From contig JALCKZ010000001.1 of assembly GCA_022647615.1 (NCBI GenBank), forward strand, positions 1 through 64,000: a DNA stretch of 64,000 nucleotides, read 5' to 3'. Position 1 is the stretch's first letter. Each line of letters opens with the position of its first letter. Origin of the DNA: Bacteroidales bacterium. GTDB taxonomy: Bacteria > Bacteroidota > Bacteroidia > Bacteroidales > UBA932. The notes beneath the pieces are model-generated. The model did not search any database. It worked only from the letters and a program-made list of their open reading frames with translations, and had not been told where the DNA came from. Both the position numbers and the translations under genes were made by a program. Of the stretch, positions 54,807 through 63,995 are shown piece after piece.

Positions 54807-54933
54807 GCGCGGACTAAACTTATTGATTTAGAAGCACGACCAAGCGCTTTGCCCTCAATAGATCTAGTCCGCGCAATTTGCGCGGAGAGACTACTGCAGG
54901 AGAGGGCATAAAAAATTGGTCGTTTTCTAAATC
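54807..54933 (-). ncRNA. Structured leader of the surface lipoprotein operon
   Basis: On the minus strand, between promoter and first gene, four pairings nest or compete. The outer stem pairs GATTTAGAAAACGACCAA (54916-54933) with TTGGTCGTGCTTCTAAATC (54825-54843). Inside, GCCCTC (54902-54907) pairs with GAGGGC (54851-54856), and TCCGCGC-AAATT-GCGCGGA (54868-54886) forms a hairpin. A downstream TAGTCCGCGC (54807-54816) can instead pair with GCGCGGACTA of that hairpin and is followed by a T-rich run, a possible terminator. Mutually exclusive pairing suggests attenuation or a ligand-responsive leader. I match it to no known class. Confidence 0.55.
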
Positions 54934-54964
54934 TCCAACAATAGCTTTCGCTATATTTTATGTA

Positions 54965-54972
54965 CAAATATA
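54965..54972 (-). promoter_or_regulatory. -7 box TATATTTG of the surface lipoprotein operon
   Basis: Exact TAnnTTTG match on the minus strand, placing transcription start near 54957, just before the structured leader. No clear -33 TTTG at 19-21 bases. Confidence 0.5.
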
Positions 54973-55029
54973 ATGATATTTCTCATGTATTGTATTGTGT
55001 CACAGTTTTAAAAGGAAAGGTATTCAACA

Positions 55030-55130
55030 GCCAGCTGTGCTGGCTGCAGAGCGGTGCGGCACAAAGCACCGCACCGCCTCGTGGTTTGACGCGCTGTCGC
55101 GCGAAGATGCACGCTCCCTACGGTCGCGGG
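55030..55130 (+). repeat. GC-rich dispersed repeat, copy D (partial)
   Basis: About 100 bases, nearly identical over roughly 70 to the core of copy C in opposite orientation. It lacks the GCCTGCGGCCGCTCCGCTT end seen in A-C and abuts the bactofilin terminator instead. Confidence 0.72.
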
Positions 55131-55168
55131 CAAAAAAAATAACGGGCGAAAAACGCCCGCTATTTTTT
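55131..55168 (-). terminator. Terminator of bactofilin gene
   Basis: AGCGGGCG-TTTTT-CGCCCGTT hairpin with A and T runs, about 30 bases after the bactofilin stop on the minus strand; twin of the hairpin at 49041-49078. Confidence 0.82.
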
Positions 55169-55195
55169 TACCTTGTTATCGTAAATCTATCGTGA

Positions 55196-55585
55196 TTAAA
55201 AGTATCCTTCAAAAATCTTCCCGGCCTCTTCTCTGGTTAATATTGAGCAATTGCCGCTGAAGCTGGCGCCGATTTCTATGCCGACATGGATGGTCTTGAG
55301 GTTGCCTTTGTAAACAGCCTTGCTCTTGAAACTGGCAGAATGTGAGGCGGTGATATCTCCGGTAGCTTTGCCGTAAATATCTGCATTTCTGCAAATTATC
55401 TTGCCGGTAATCTTCCCCTTCTCACCAACGACAAGCTTACCAAGCGTAACAATATCGCCCTCAAGAGTGCCGTCAATTCTGATATCAGAATGAGTAATCA
55501 AATTGCCTTTGAAAGTTGTCTCTTCCGCAATCCTGCTAACATCATTTACCGCAGGAACAGATGTGCCGCCAGTTAATTTTGCCAT
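55196..55585 (-). CDS. Bactofilin
   Basis: Polymer-forming cytoskeletal protein of 129 residues. The central beta-helix repeats are evident (NLITHSDIRIDGTLEGDIVTLGKLVVGEKGKITGKIICRNADIYGKATGDITAS), and the flanks are short. Bactofilins scaffold cell-wall or polarity machinery; a specific role here is unknown. It lies 50 bases after lpdA, and is followed by a terminator. Confidence 0.92.
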   Translation of the reverse strand: MAKLTGGTSVPAVNDVSRIAEETTFKGNLITHSDIRIDGTLEGDIVTLGKLVVGEKGKITGKIICRNADIYGKATGDITASHSASFKSKAVYKGNLKTIHVGIEIGASFSGNCSILTREEAGKIFEGYF

Positions 55586-55634
55586 TTTGTAATTATTTAA
55601 AGCTCACCGGATTACTCCGTTATTTAAAATTCCG

Positions 55635-57200
55635 CTAAGATTCAATCGCCTCCGCAGCATCTTTAATTCCCTCGCTCATAGTCGGATGCGGGAACACCGT
55701 ATTAGCCACCTGCTCAGCAGTTGCGCCAAGATTCATTGCAAGCACCATGCCTCCGATAATCTCCGTTACATCAGCTCCAATCAGGTGAACACCAATAAGT
55801 TTATCCGTTTTAGCATCAGAAATAAGTTTCACAAAACCGTCAGTCTTGCCGGCGGCAGTTGCCTTTCCGGATGCGGTAAACATAAATTTTCCAACCTTAT
55901 ATTCAATTCCAAGTTCCTTTGCTTTCTGCTCTGTAAGTCCGGCAGAAGCAATTTGAGGAGAGGTATATGTTGCACCCGGAATATGCTTATAATCAATCGG
56001 ATGGAACTTTGCACCAGGTTTGCCTTCAAGCTCGGCGATATGCGCAACACATGCAAGCGCCTCAGCAGAAGCCACATGCGCAAGTGCAGGAGTGGCAATC
56101 ACATCCCCTATCGCAAAGACACCGCCGTCATTTTGCCCAACACATTTTCCGTTAGCATCACACGCGCAGTAAAACTCATTCACCGCAATCTTGCCTCTCT
56201 CCATCTTCACTCCAAGCCCTTCAAGTCCCAGATTATCAGTATTTGGCGCAACACCAACCGCGCACAAAACTCTCTCAACATTTATAGTTTCTATACCTTT
56301 TTTGGTCTCGACAGTTAATTCACAGTTGTCTCTCTCTGCTCCGCTCTCATCTTGCGACTTGTTGAATTTAACGCCCGTAACTTTGGCAGAGGTCATAACT
56401 TTCATTCCGTTCTTGCGGAAACTTCTGCTCAGCTGACCGGAAATATCATCATCCTCCAACGGCACAATCTTATCTAGGAACTCAATCAGATAAACTTGCG
56501 TACCCATTGACAGATAGAAGTTTGCAAGCTCGCTCCCGATAGCTCCGGAACCAATTACGGCCAGAGATTTTGGCAGCGTTTTTGGTACGAGCGCTTCTTT
56601 GTAAGAGATGATTTTTTCGCCGTCAAATGGTGCAAACGGCAGCGCTTTTGGACGGGCGCCGGTTGCAACAATTACATACTTTGCCGTAACAGTGCTTTCA
56701 GCTGGCTCTGTTGACGCAGCATTATCACTCACGGTTACTGTATTAGCATCTTTGAATTTTGCAGTACCTGCAATAACAGAAACATTGTACTTCTTGAACA
56801 AGAACTCCACCCCGCGGCGCATCTTGTCCGAAACTCCGCGTTCACGCTCAACAATCTTCTGAACATCAAAGCGGTATCCGCTTGCGGACGCAGGATGATT
56901 TGCGTCAGAACCCTGCTCGCCCGGCCGAGCGCATGGAGCGCTAGCGACTTTAAGCGAGGCGGACGCAGCAGGTTCTGACGCAGCAACAAGCCCGTACGCC
57001 TCCGGATGCTTCAAAATCTCATAAGCCTCAGCAGACTTCAACAACGCCTTAGTAGGAATACAACCCCAATTAAGACAAATGCCCCCAATCTCCGCGCGCT
57101 CCACAACAGCTGTTTTAAAGCCGTACTGCGCGGCTTTTACTGCGGCCACATAACCTCCCGGTCCTGAGCCGATTACAAGTATATCAAAATCAAAATTCAT
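55635..57200 (-). CDS. lpdA: Dihydrolipoyl dehydrogenase with a low-complexity insertion
   Basis: FAD enzyme that reoxidises lipoyl groups of 2-oxoacid or glycine-cleavage complexes. FAD motif IGSGPGGYVAAVKAAQYG, redox disulfide GICLNWGCIPTKAL, NAD motif VIGSGAIGSELANFY, and the C-terminal FPHPTMSEGIKDAAEA with the catalytic His-Glu. At 521 residues it exceeds the usual 450-470 mainly because of an Ala/Ser/Pro-rich stretch at about 77-110 (EPAASASLKVASAPCARPGE, GSDANHPASAS) inserted between EAYGLV and RFDVQKIVERERG. No partner E1/E2 genes are in the window. Confidence 0.92.
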   Translation of the reverse strand: MNFDFDILVIGSGPGGYVAAVKAAQYGFKTAVVERAEIGGICLNWGCIPTKALLKSAEAYEILKHPEAYGLVAASEPAASASLKVASAPCARPGEQGSDANHPASASGYRFDVQKIVERERGVSDKMRRGVEFLFKKYNVSVIAGTAKFKDANTVTVSDNAASTEPAESTVTAKYVIVATGARPKALPFAPFDGEKIISYKEALVPKTLPKSLAVIGSGAIGSELANFYLSMGTQVYLIEFLDKIVPLEDDDISGQLSRSFRKNGMKVMTSAKVTGVKFNKSQDESGAERDNCELTVETKKGIETINVERVLCAVGVAPNTDNLGLEGLGVKMERGKIAVNEFYCACDANGKCVGQNDGGVFAIGDVIATPALAHVASAEALACVAHIAELEGKPGAKFHPIDYKHIPGATYTSPQIASAGLTEQKAKELGIEYKVGKFMFTASGKATAAGKTDGFVKLISDAKTDKLIGVHLIGADVTEIIGGMVLAMNLGATAEQVANTVFPHPTMSEGIKDAAEAIES

Positions 57201-57267
57201 ATAAAATAATCTATTAAAATTTCAAATACCTAACTGGATCGCCCACATAATCCATCGCGACCTTACC

Positions 57268-60200
57268 TTATACAAGCCCTTTCCCGTGGCAGTTCTTGTA
57301 CTTCTTGCCGCTGCCGCAAGGACATGGATCATTCCTTCCAATCTTCTTCTCCACATGAATTGGAGCATTGCTCTTTGGCTCGCTGGTGTTTGCAGAGACA
57401 TCATCATGACTCATTTTCATCTGGCTCAAATCAGTTCTCTTTCTTGCCGCCTCTTCTCTAACGTTAAGGTCAGAGTTCTGACGCAAAGGGATTTGCGCGC
57501 GTACCAAAAATGCAATTACATCTCTGCTTATTTTCTCTATTACGCTCTGGAACAAATTGTAGCTCTCAAATTTGTAAATCAAAAGAGGATCCTTCTGCTC
57601 ATAGGTGGCGTTCTGAACTGACTGCTTCAATTCATCCATCTCTCTCAAATGCTCCTTCCAATGTTCATCAATCATTATAAGGGTGACGCACTTCTCCAAA
57701 GCAATTTCAATCTCCTTGCTGTTTTCATTAGCCTTCTTAAGATTAACTATCAGCTGAAGCATCTTCTGGCCATCTGAAATTGGCACTGCAATATTCTGAT
57801 ATGTAGCAGATTGCGTTTTATAAACTTGCTCCACAATTGGCTGAGCCTGAGCAGAAATAACCTCACCGCGGCGTTGAATAATTTCTGTAATTGCAGCGGC
57901 TATTTTATCTCCCAGCTCCTCTCTTGATGCGTTCTGATAATATTGCTCATCAAAGTCAGGAACCATGGAGACATCCCTCATCATCTCAATTTTGAAATCC
58001 TCATAACCCATTGAATCTCTCTTGCCCGCAAGAACATCTGCATAATCTGCAATCATGTTCTTGACATCAATTTCTATTCTCTCTCCGTAAAGCGCATTCT
58101 TTCTTCTGGTATAAATAACCTCTCTCTGAGAGTTCATAACATCATCATACTCAAGCAGTCTCTTACGAATACCAAAGTTATTCTCCTCAACTTTTCTCTG
58201 CGCGCGCTCAATAGAAGAAGACAACATTGAGTGCTGCAGCACTTCTCCCTCCTGCATTCCAAGGCCATCTACAATCTTTGAAATCCTCTCTGCGCCAAAC
58301 AGTCTCATCAAATCATCTTCCAAAGAGACAAAGAATTCAGAAGAACCCGGGTCTCCCTGTCTTCCTGCACGTCCGCGCAACTGCCTGTCTACTCGGCGGC
58401 TATCGTGACGCTCAGTTCCTATGATTGCAAGACCGCCGGCCTCTCTTACGCCAGGTCCCAGCTTAATATCTGTACCACGGCCCGCCATATTGGTTGCTAT
58501 AGTCACTGTCCCCGCTTCACCTGCATGCGCAACAATCTCAGCCTCACGTGCATGCTGCTTTGCATTCAAAACGCTGTGCTGAATTCCGCGCAGCTTAAGC
58601 ATTCTGCTAAGCAATTCTGATATCTCGACAGATGTTGTGCCCACCAATGCAGGACGCCCCTGTTTTCTCAGCTCAACAATTCTCTCAATAACAGCATTGA
58701 ATTTTTCCTTCTTTGTCCTGTAAATCAAGTCATTGGAATCTACTCTAATAACAGGCTTATTTGTAGGAATGGTAACAACATCCAGTTTGTAAATAGACCA
58801 GAACTCGCCCGCCTCAGTAGATGCGGTACCGGTCATACCTGCAAGCTTGTGATACATTCTAAAATAGTTCTGCAAAGTGATTGTTGCAAAAGTTTGAGTT
58901 GCAGCCTCAACCTTTACATTCTCCTTAGCCTCAAGAGCTTGGTGAAGACCATCTGAATAACGTCTACCTTCCAGAATACGTCCCGTCTGCTCATCTACAA
59001 TCTTAATTTTGTTATCAACGTTGATGTACTCAACATCTTTCTCAAACAAAGTGTAAGCTTTAAGCAATTGAGTTACAGTATGTACGCGCTCAGATTTAAC
59101 AGCGTAATCCGCAAGCAGCTCATCCTTCTTGTTCTGCTTCTCTTCCGCAGAAAGATTGCTCTTCTCTATCTCTGAAATAACAGTTCCCATATCGGGCAGG
59201 ATAAAGAACTTAGGATCGCTAACCAAACCAGCTATGTAATCATTTCCCTTATCTGTAAGCTCTACTGTCTTATCTTTCTCATCTATAACTATATACAGAG
59301 GATCAGTAACTATATGCATTTGCTTGTTGTTATCCTGCATATAGAAATTTTCCGTCTGCTGCATTATCTGTTTAATGCCCGGCTCGCTCAAATATTTAAT
59401 CAAAGGGTTGTAACGAGGCAGCGCCTTATGCGCTCTTAACAGCGCCATTCCGCCCGCATTATCTTTGTTTCCATCAGCAATCAGCCTCTTTGCCTCCTGC
59501 AAATATTTGGTAACCTCGCCTCTCTGAACATTATAAATCTTCTCTATATATGGCTTGTATTCAGCAAACTGCTGGTCTTCTCCTTTTGGAACGGGACCGG
59601 AAATAATCAACGGAGTTCTTGCATCATCAATCAAGACTGAGTCCACCTCATCCACAATTGCGTAGTGATGTTTGCGCTGTACAAGGTCTTCCGTATTGAT
59701 TGCCATGTTATCTCTCAGGTAATCAAAACCAAACTCATTATTTGTACCAAACGTAACGTCAGCCCTATATGCTTGTTTGCGTGCCTCGGAATTTGGCTCA
59801 TGCTTGTCTATGCAATCTACTGATAATCCGTGGAATTCATAAAGAGGGCCCATCCACTCGGAGTCACGTTTTGCCAGGTAGTCATTTACGGTTACCATGT
59901 GCACTCCCTTGCCGGCCAGCGCATTAAGGAATACCGGAAGCGTCGCAACCAGTGTTTTTCCTTCACCTGTTGCCATCTCGGAAATTTTTCCCTGATGCAG
60001 CACGATACCTCCAATCAGCTGAACATCATAGTGTACCATGTCCCAGGTAATCTCATTTCCACCCGCCATCCAGTGATTTTTCCAAATTGCATAATCTCCA
60101 TCTATGGAGACAAAATCTGCATGAGTACTCAATTCACGGTCAAAATCAGTTGCCTTAACTTTAATGGTTTCATTCTCCTTAAACCTGCGCGCGGTAGACT

Positions 60201-60552
60201 TCATAATTGCAAACGCAACCGGAAGCACCTCATTCAGAACTGCTTCTATCTCCTCATCTATCTGCTTTGCAAGCTTGTCAACTTCAGTTGCATACTTCTC
60301 CTTATCGTCAGCAGAAATATTCACATCCTCCAGCTGATTTCTAAGCTCTCTCTTTTTCTTCTCATCCGGCGCAATCCTATCCAGAATCACCTTTTTAATT
60401 CTTTGAGTCTCAGCTCTTAAATCATCATCAGACAAAGCATCAACTCTCTTGTACTCCTCCAGCACCTTGTTCAAGATTGGCGTAAGCGCCTTCATATCTC
60501 TCTCTTCCTTTGACCCGAAGAGCTTCTTCAAACCATTTACAAATGAACCCAT
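57268..60552 (-). CDS. secA: Preprotein translocase ATPase SecA
   Basis: Motor of Sec protein export. 1094 residues, the long Bacteroidetes form. [17 protein letters not shown] (Walker A), [20 protein letters not shown] (Walker B region), the helicase-like motif [12 protein letters not shown], and [17 protein letters not shown]. The C-terminus has the zinc-binding SEC-C motif [18 protein letters not shown]. It lies 67 bases upstream of lpdA on the same strand. A CTGTCGGGA copy and an inverted CTGTCGTGA occur in its 5' flank at 60584-60605. Confidence 0.97.
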   Translation of the reverse strand: MGSFVNGLKKLFGSKEERDMKALTPILNKVLEEYKRVDALSDDDLRAETQRIKKVILDRIAPDEKKKRELRNQLEDVNISADDKEKYATEVDKLAKQIDEEIEAVLNEVLPVAFAIMKSTARRFKENETIKVKATDFDRELSTHADFVSIDGDYAIWKNHWMAGGNEITWDMVHYDVQLIGGIVLHQGKISEMATGEGKTLVATLPVFLNALAGKGVHMVTVNDYLAKRDSEWMGPLYEFHGLSVDCIDKHEPNSEARKQAYRADVTFGTNNEFGFDYLRDNMAINTEDLVQRKHHYAIVDEVDSVLIDDARTPLIISGPVPKGEDQQFAEYKPYIEKIYNVQRGEVTKYLQEAKRLIADGNKDNAGGMALLRAHKALPRYNPLIKYLSEPGIKQIMQQTENFYMQDNNKQMHIVTDPLYIVIDEKDKTVELTDKGNDYIAGLVSDPKFFILPDMGTVISEIEKSNLSAEEKQNKKDELLADYAVKSERVHTVTQLLKAYTLFEKDVEYINVDNKIKIVDEQTGRILEGRRYSDGLHQALEAKENVKVEAATQTFATITLQNYFRMYHKLAGMTGTASTEAGEFWSIYKLDVVTIPTNKPVIRVDSNDLIYRTKKEKFNAVIERIVELRKQGRPALVGTTSVEISELLSRMLKLRGIQHSVLNAKQHAREAEIVAHAGEAGTVTIATNMAGRGTDIKLGPGVREAGGLAIIGTERHDSRRVDRQLRGRAGRQGDPGSSEFFVSLEDDLMRLFGAERISKIVDGLGMQEGEVLQHSMLSSSIERAQRKVEENNFGIRKRLLEYDDVMNSQREVIYTRRKNALYGERIEIDVKNMIADYADVLAGKRDSMGYEDFKIEMMRDVSMVPDFDEQYYQNASREELGDKIAAAITEIIQRRGEVISAQAQPIVEQVYKTQSATYQNIAVPISDGQKMLQLIVNLKKANENSKEIEIALEKCVTLIMIDEHWKEHLREMDELKQSVQNATYEQKDPLLIYKFESYNLFQSVIEKISRDVIAFLVRAQIPLRQNSDLNVREEAARKRTDLSQMKMSHDDVSANTSEPKSNAPIHVEKKIGRNDPCPCGSGKKYKNCHGKGLV

Positions 60553-60630
60553 TATACTATTATTTAATTTTTACTTTTTTAGCTCCCGACAGATTAGCTG
60601 TCGTGATAACAATTATTGGCTTTACAGATT

Positions 60631-60671
60631 AAAAAAGGCTGGCGCGAACATTAAAGCCCGCTCGCCAGCCT
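60631..60671 (-). terminator. Terminator after the ferredoxin gene
   Basis: AGGCTGGCG/CGCCAGCCT stem followed by a T-run on the minus strand, 24 bases after the ferredoxin stop codon. Confidence 0.8.
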
Positions 60672-60694
60672 ATTTGCTATAATTCTTACTTGAA

Positions 60695-60862
60695 TTATTC
60701 CTTGGAAATTGCTCCCATAGGGCATGCCTGAGCGCAAGTACCGCACTCTGTGCATAGATTAGGATCAATCTTGTAAATATCGCCGGCAGAAATAGCTCCT
60801 ACTGGGCACTCATCTTTACATGTTCCGCAAGCTGCGCAATCAGTTGAAATTTTGTAAGCCAT
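60695..60862 (-). CDS. 2[4Fe-4S] ferredoxin
   Basis: 55-residue clostridial-type ferredoxin, a low-potential electron carrier. Both cluster motifs are complete: CAACGTCKDECP and CTECGTCAQACP, each followed by a short loop ending in GAIS. It is likely used by pyruvate:ferredoxin oxidoreductase or hydrogenase reactions in this anaerobe; no partner is adjacent. It has a full consensus promoter and its own terminator, so it is expressed alone. Confidence 0.96.
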   Translation of the reverse strand: MAYKISTDCAACGTCKDECPVGAISAGDIYKIDPNLCTECGTCAQACPMGAISKE

Positions 60863-60923
60863 AATTAGTTATAATTTAATTGTTAAATATATTGTCTCTT
60901 AAAAAGGGACGGGAACTAGTTTG

Positions 60924-60955
60924 CAAATATACAAACATCGTTCCCATTTCCCAAA
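60924..60955 (-). promoter_or_regulatory. Complete promoter of the ferredoxin gene
   Basis: Minus-strand TTTG (60952-60955), 20 bases, then TATATTTG (60924-60931), an exact Bacteroidetes consensus promoter, about 60 bases before the start codon. Confidence 0.7.
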
Positions 60956-61010
60956 TTGTTACGCTACTTCCATTTTGGCAGTTTTTCCCGCCAAAATGCC
61001 CGCCGTACTA

Positions 61011-63995
61011 TTAATATCCGAATATATCTTGCGTTGTCAGTCTGACAATTTTGCCGTATGCTCTCTCTTCAATCGGCGTAAAATCAAGTTCTTCTGTGTT
61101 GCCGATAATTCCTATATTAAAGTTGCGGCCACTTATATTACTTTTCTGATAATCTATAATTGACTGCAAATTAAGGGTTTTAAGGTTGTTATAAATATCT
61201 TTGTTGGCATCATAATCAAAGCCACGCCTCTTCATGCTCAAGTAATACCATATAACATTTTCGCCCGTATATCTGGTAGTTGCAAGATTCTGCAGAGAAT
61301 TTGATTTTGCAACGTCAAATGACTTCTGAGAAACAGGCATGTTTTTAAATATCAAAGCATAAGCATTCATTGCATCAATCATCTTATCATTCTGAGTGTA
61401 AATCAAAGCCTCATAGTAAAGAGGTTCCCTATCATTGAAATAAGGGAAGATATGGCGTGCGTCTGCGTGATATGCAAGACCTTTGGCCTCTCTTAAATCC
61501 TGGAAAACTATAGAGCTCATTCCGGAGCCAAAATAAGTATCAAACAACCTTATAAGAGCCCAATCCTTAGGATTAAATTTCTCTCCGTAATTGCAGATAC
61601 CGTACAGGTTAATCTGAGTTGCTTTATAGGGAGCAATAAAGATTGTAGGCTGCTTAGAATCAAGCACTGCAAAACTTCTGGAAGGAGCATAAACTGCAAG
61701 ATTCTCAGAACCTTTATGCATTGCATTTAGCTCAGCGACAGCTTTGTCTTTTGCAAGAGGTCCATAGTATATAACTGAGTATTGATGCTTAAACAAATCT
61801 TTAACAACGTTAACAAGTTCCTCTGCTGTAAGCTTATCTATTTCAGCAGGTTTTAAGCTGCAAGTCTGAGGATTCACAGCACCGTAAATAGTATAAGTCT
61901 CCAAAGCGTCGGCATTTGCATCCTTATCGCTCTTTGCATTAAGCAGCTGCTTCTTCCAATTCTCTTTCATCTTGGCAAGCAACCCTTCATCAGGCTTTAC
62001 ATTGGCAAGCAAATCCTCATAAATATCTGATGCCTGCTTCATATTCTCGCTTAATCCGTTTATTGTAACAGAAGTTGTATGCTCATTGCAACGTGCTGAT
62101 GCAGAACATGCGAGCGTATAAAGTTTTGATTTAATCTGGTCAGAAGAAAGTTTATCCGTACCAAGATTATCAAAATAATTAAGAGCATAATCAAGCTTGT
62201 TATTATCATTGCTGCCGTTCTGGAAATAATACGTCAGAGAGAATAATGTATTATCATCATTATGCTTATAATAAATATCCTGACCGGTAGCATTCTTGCC
62301 TATTGACATCTCCTTGTTAAAATCTACATAAACCGGTTCAATTGGTTTTGCAGCTTTAATCATCTTCTCCATGTCTCTAAGGAACTGGCTGGAAGTGTCT
62401 CTGTTTGTATTAATTGCAGTAATCTCAGGTTTCTCTATCTTTTGAATTCCCTTCTCTACTCCAACAACTTTATTTACCTGAACATAATTGTCTCCAAAAT
62501 ATTTATTGACAAATTTTACAACGTCAGCCTTCTTAATTTTGCTCAATCTCTCCCCCTCATTGATGGTAAAATTCCAAGGAGTTCTGTCAATGAAACTGCT
62601 GAACATCATTTGTGCCCTGTACTGATAATTATCCAAACTCTGCATCTGGAAACGCTTGTAATTATTTACAATTGCAGTTAGCATAGACTCATCAAAATCT
62701 CCTTTCTTAACTTTTTCCATCTGCTCAAAAAGGATATCCTTAACCTCTGCAAGGCTCTGTCCCTCTTTAGGTTCTCCGCCCAATAAGAACAGACTGTAAT
62801 CTGTCAACCCCTCTTTGCCTGCAAAACCGCTAAGAACTTTTTGCTGCCTGTTAACATTCATATCAATCAATCCGGCATTTCCGTGATTGCTCAAAATATT
62901 GCTTACCATGTAAAGGGTATCTTCAATGTTGGATATTGCACGTCCGTCTCTGTATGCGGAAGGGAATCTCCAGCCGATATAAATCATCGGAGACTCTTGT
63001 CCGTAAACTGTTTTCTCTATGTGTTTTGCAATTGGTTCCTCATCTTCAAACTTAAGAAGCTTAAGATTATCATTCCTCTTCCAGTTGCCAAAATATTTTC
63101 TGATAGTGGCTATTGCCTGGTCAGGGTCAAAATCTCCCGCCATGCAAATTGCAACATTGTTTGGAACATAGAAATTATGAAAATGCTTCCAAATATTTGT
63201 AATTGAAGGGTTTTTAAGGTTCTCCTGAGTTCCGATAGTAGTCTGCAATCCGTAAGGGTGCTTTCTGAAAGTTGCAAACATCAAAGTATCAAATGCTCTC
63301 TCCTGGTCATTTGAAAGTCCAAGATTATCCTCCTCATAAACAGCTTCAAGCTCCGTATGGAATCCGCGGATAACCATGTTTTCAAATCTGTCGCTCTGTA
63401 TTTTAGCCCATGCCTCAACCTGGTTGGAAGGGATATCCTCCTGATATACTGTCATATCATAAGAGGTGAATGCATTGGAATTTTTAGAGCCAAGCGTTCC
63501 CATCAATTTGTCATACTCATTGGCAACAAAAAGTTTTGATGCTTCAAAAGATATGCTGTCAATCTTGTGATATTCAGCCTTGCGCGCAGCAGGATCCTTA
63601 AGAGTTCTATAGTATTCAAACTCCTTCTCAATCTGATCCAGCATAGGTTTCTCTTTGGCATAATTTATTGTTCCATAATGAGTTGTACCTTTAAACATTA
63701 TATGCTCCAGGTAGTGTGAAAGACCCGTAGTCTCATGAGGGTCATTCTTGCTTCCCGTTCTTACGGCAATATAAGTTTGAATTCTTGGTTCCTTCTTAGT
63801 GACTGACATATACACTTTTAGGCCATTAGGCAAAGTGTAGATTCTGGTGTGAGTGGGGTCATTTTTAACAACCTCATAGTCTTTTACAGCAACTTTCTTT
63901 GCAACTTTTTTCTGTGCAAAAACATTGCCGCCAGCAGTTGTAAGCAGCACCGCAATTGCAAGCGCAGCTGTGAGCAATTTCTTAAATAACTTCAT
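61011..63995 (-). CDS. M16 family zinc metallopeptidase (pitrilysin-like), exported
   Basis: 994-residue protease with a signal peptide (MKLFKKLLTAALAIAVLLTT, cleavage after about VFAQ) and two M16 halves. The inverted zinc motif HYLEH (residues 94-98) is intact in TTGLSHYLEHIMFKGT, with the downstream Glu of the third ligand in ELEAVYEEDNLGLSNDQER. The second half (from about 540) is the inactive partner domain that helps enclose the substrate. It probably degrades peptides in the periplasm. The gene starts 5 bases from the right edge, so its promoter is outside the window. Confidence 0.93.
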   Translation of the reverse strand: MKLFKKLLTAALAIAVLLTTAGGNVFAQKKVAKKVAVKDYEVVKNDPTHTRIYTLPNGLKVYMSVTKKEPRIQTYIAVRTGSKNDPHETTGLSHYLEHIMFKGTTHYGTINYAKEKPMLDQIEKEFEYYRTLKDPAARKAEYHKIDSISFEASKLFVANEYDKLMGTLGSKNSNAFTSYDMTVYQEDIPSNQVEAWAKIQSDRFENMVIRGFHTELEAVYEEDNLGLSNDQERAFDTLMFATFRKHPYGLQTTIGTQENLKNPSITNIWKHFHNFYVPNNVAICMAGDFDPDQAIATIRKYFGNWKRNDNLKLLKFEDEEPIAKHIEKTVYGQESPMIYIGWRFPSAYRDGRAISNIEDTLYMVSNILSNHGNAGLIDMNVNRQQKVLSGFAGKEGLTDYSLFLLGGEPKEGQSLAEVKDILFEQMEKVKKGDFDESMLTAIVNNYKRFQMQSLDNYQYRAQMMFSSFIDRTPWNFTINEGERLSKIKKADVVKFVNKYFGDNYVQVNKVVGVEKGIQKIEKPEITAINTNRDTSSQFLRDMEKMIKAAKPIEPVYVDFNKEMSIGKNATGQDIYYKHNDDNTLFSLTYYFQNGSNDNNKLDYALNYFDNLGTDKLSSDQIKSKLYTLACSASARCNEHTTSVTINGLSENMKQASDIYEDLLANVKPDEGLLAKMKENWKKQLLNAKSDKDANADALETYTIYGAVNPQTCSLKPAEIDKLTAEELVNVVKDLFKHQYSVIYYGPLAKDKAVAELNAMHKGSENLAVYAPSRSFAVLDSKQPTIFIAPYKATQINLYGICNYGEKFNPKDWALIRLFDTYFGSGMSSIVFQDLREAKGLAYHADARHIFPYFNDREPLYYEALIYTQNDKMIDAMNAYALIFKNMPVSQKSFDVAKSNSLQNLATTRYTGENVIWYYLSMKRRGFDYDANKDIYNNLKTLNLQSIIDYQKSNISGRNFNIGIIGNTEELDFTPIEERAYGKIVRLTTQDIFGY

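Noticed and set aside
54807..54933. Integron attC site
   Set aside because: The position before an operon and lack of any integrase or cassette structure favour a transcribed leader.
59830..60420. Plus-strand 196-codon frame antisense to secA
   Set aside because: No recognisable domain; it shadows a highly conserved gene.
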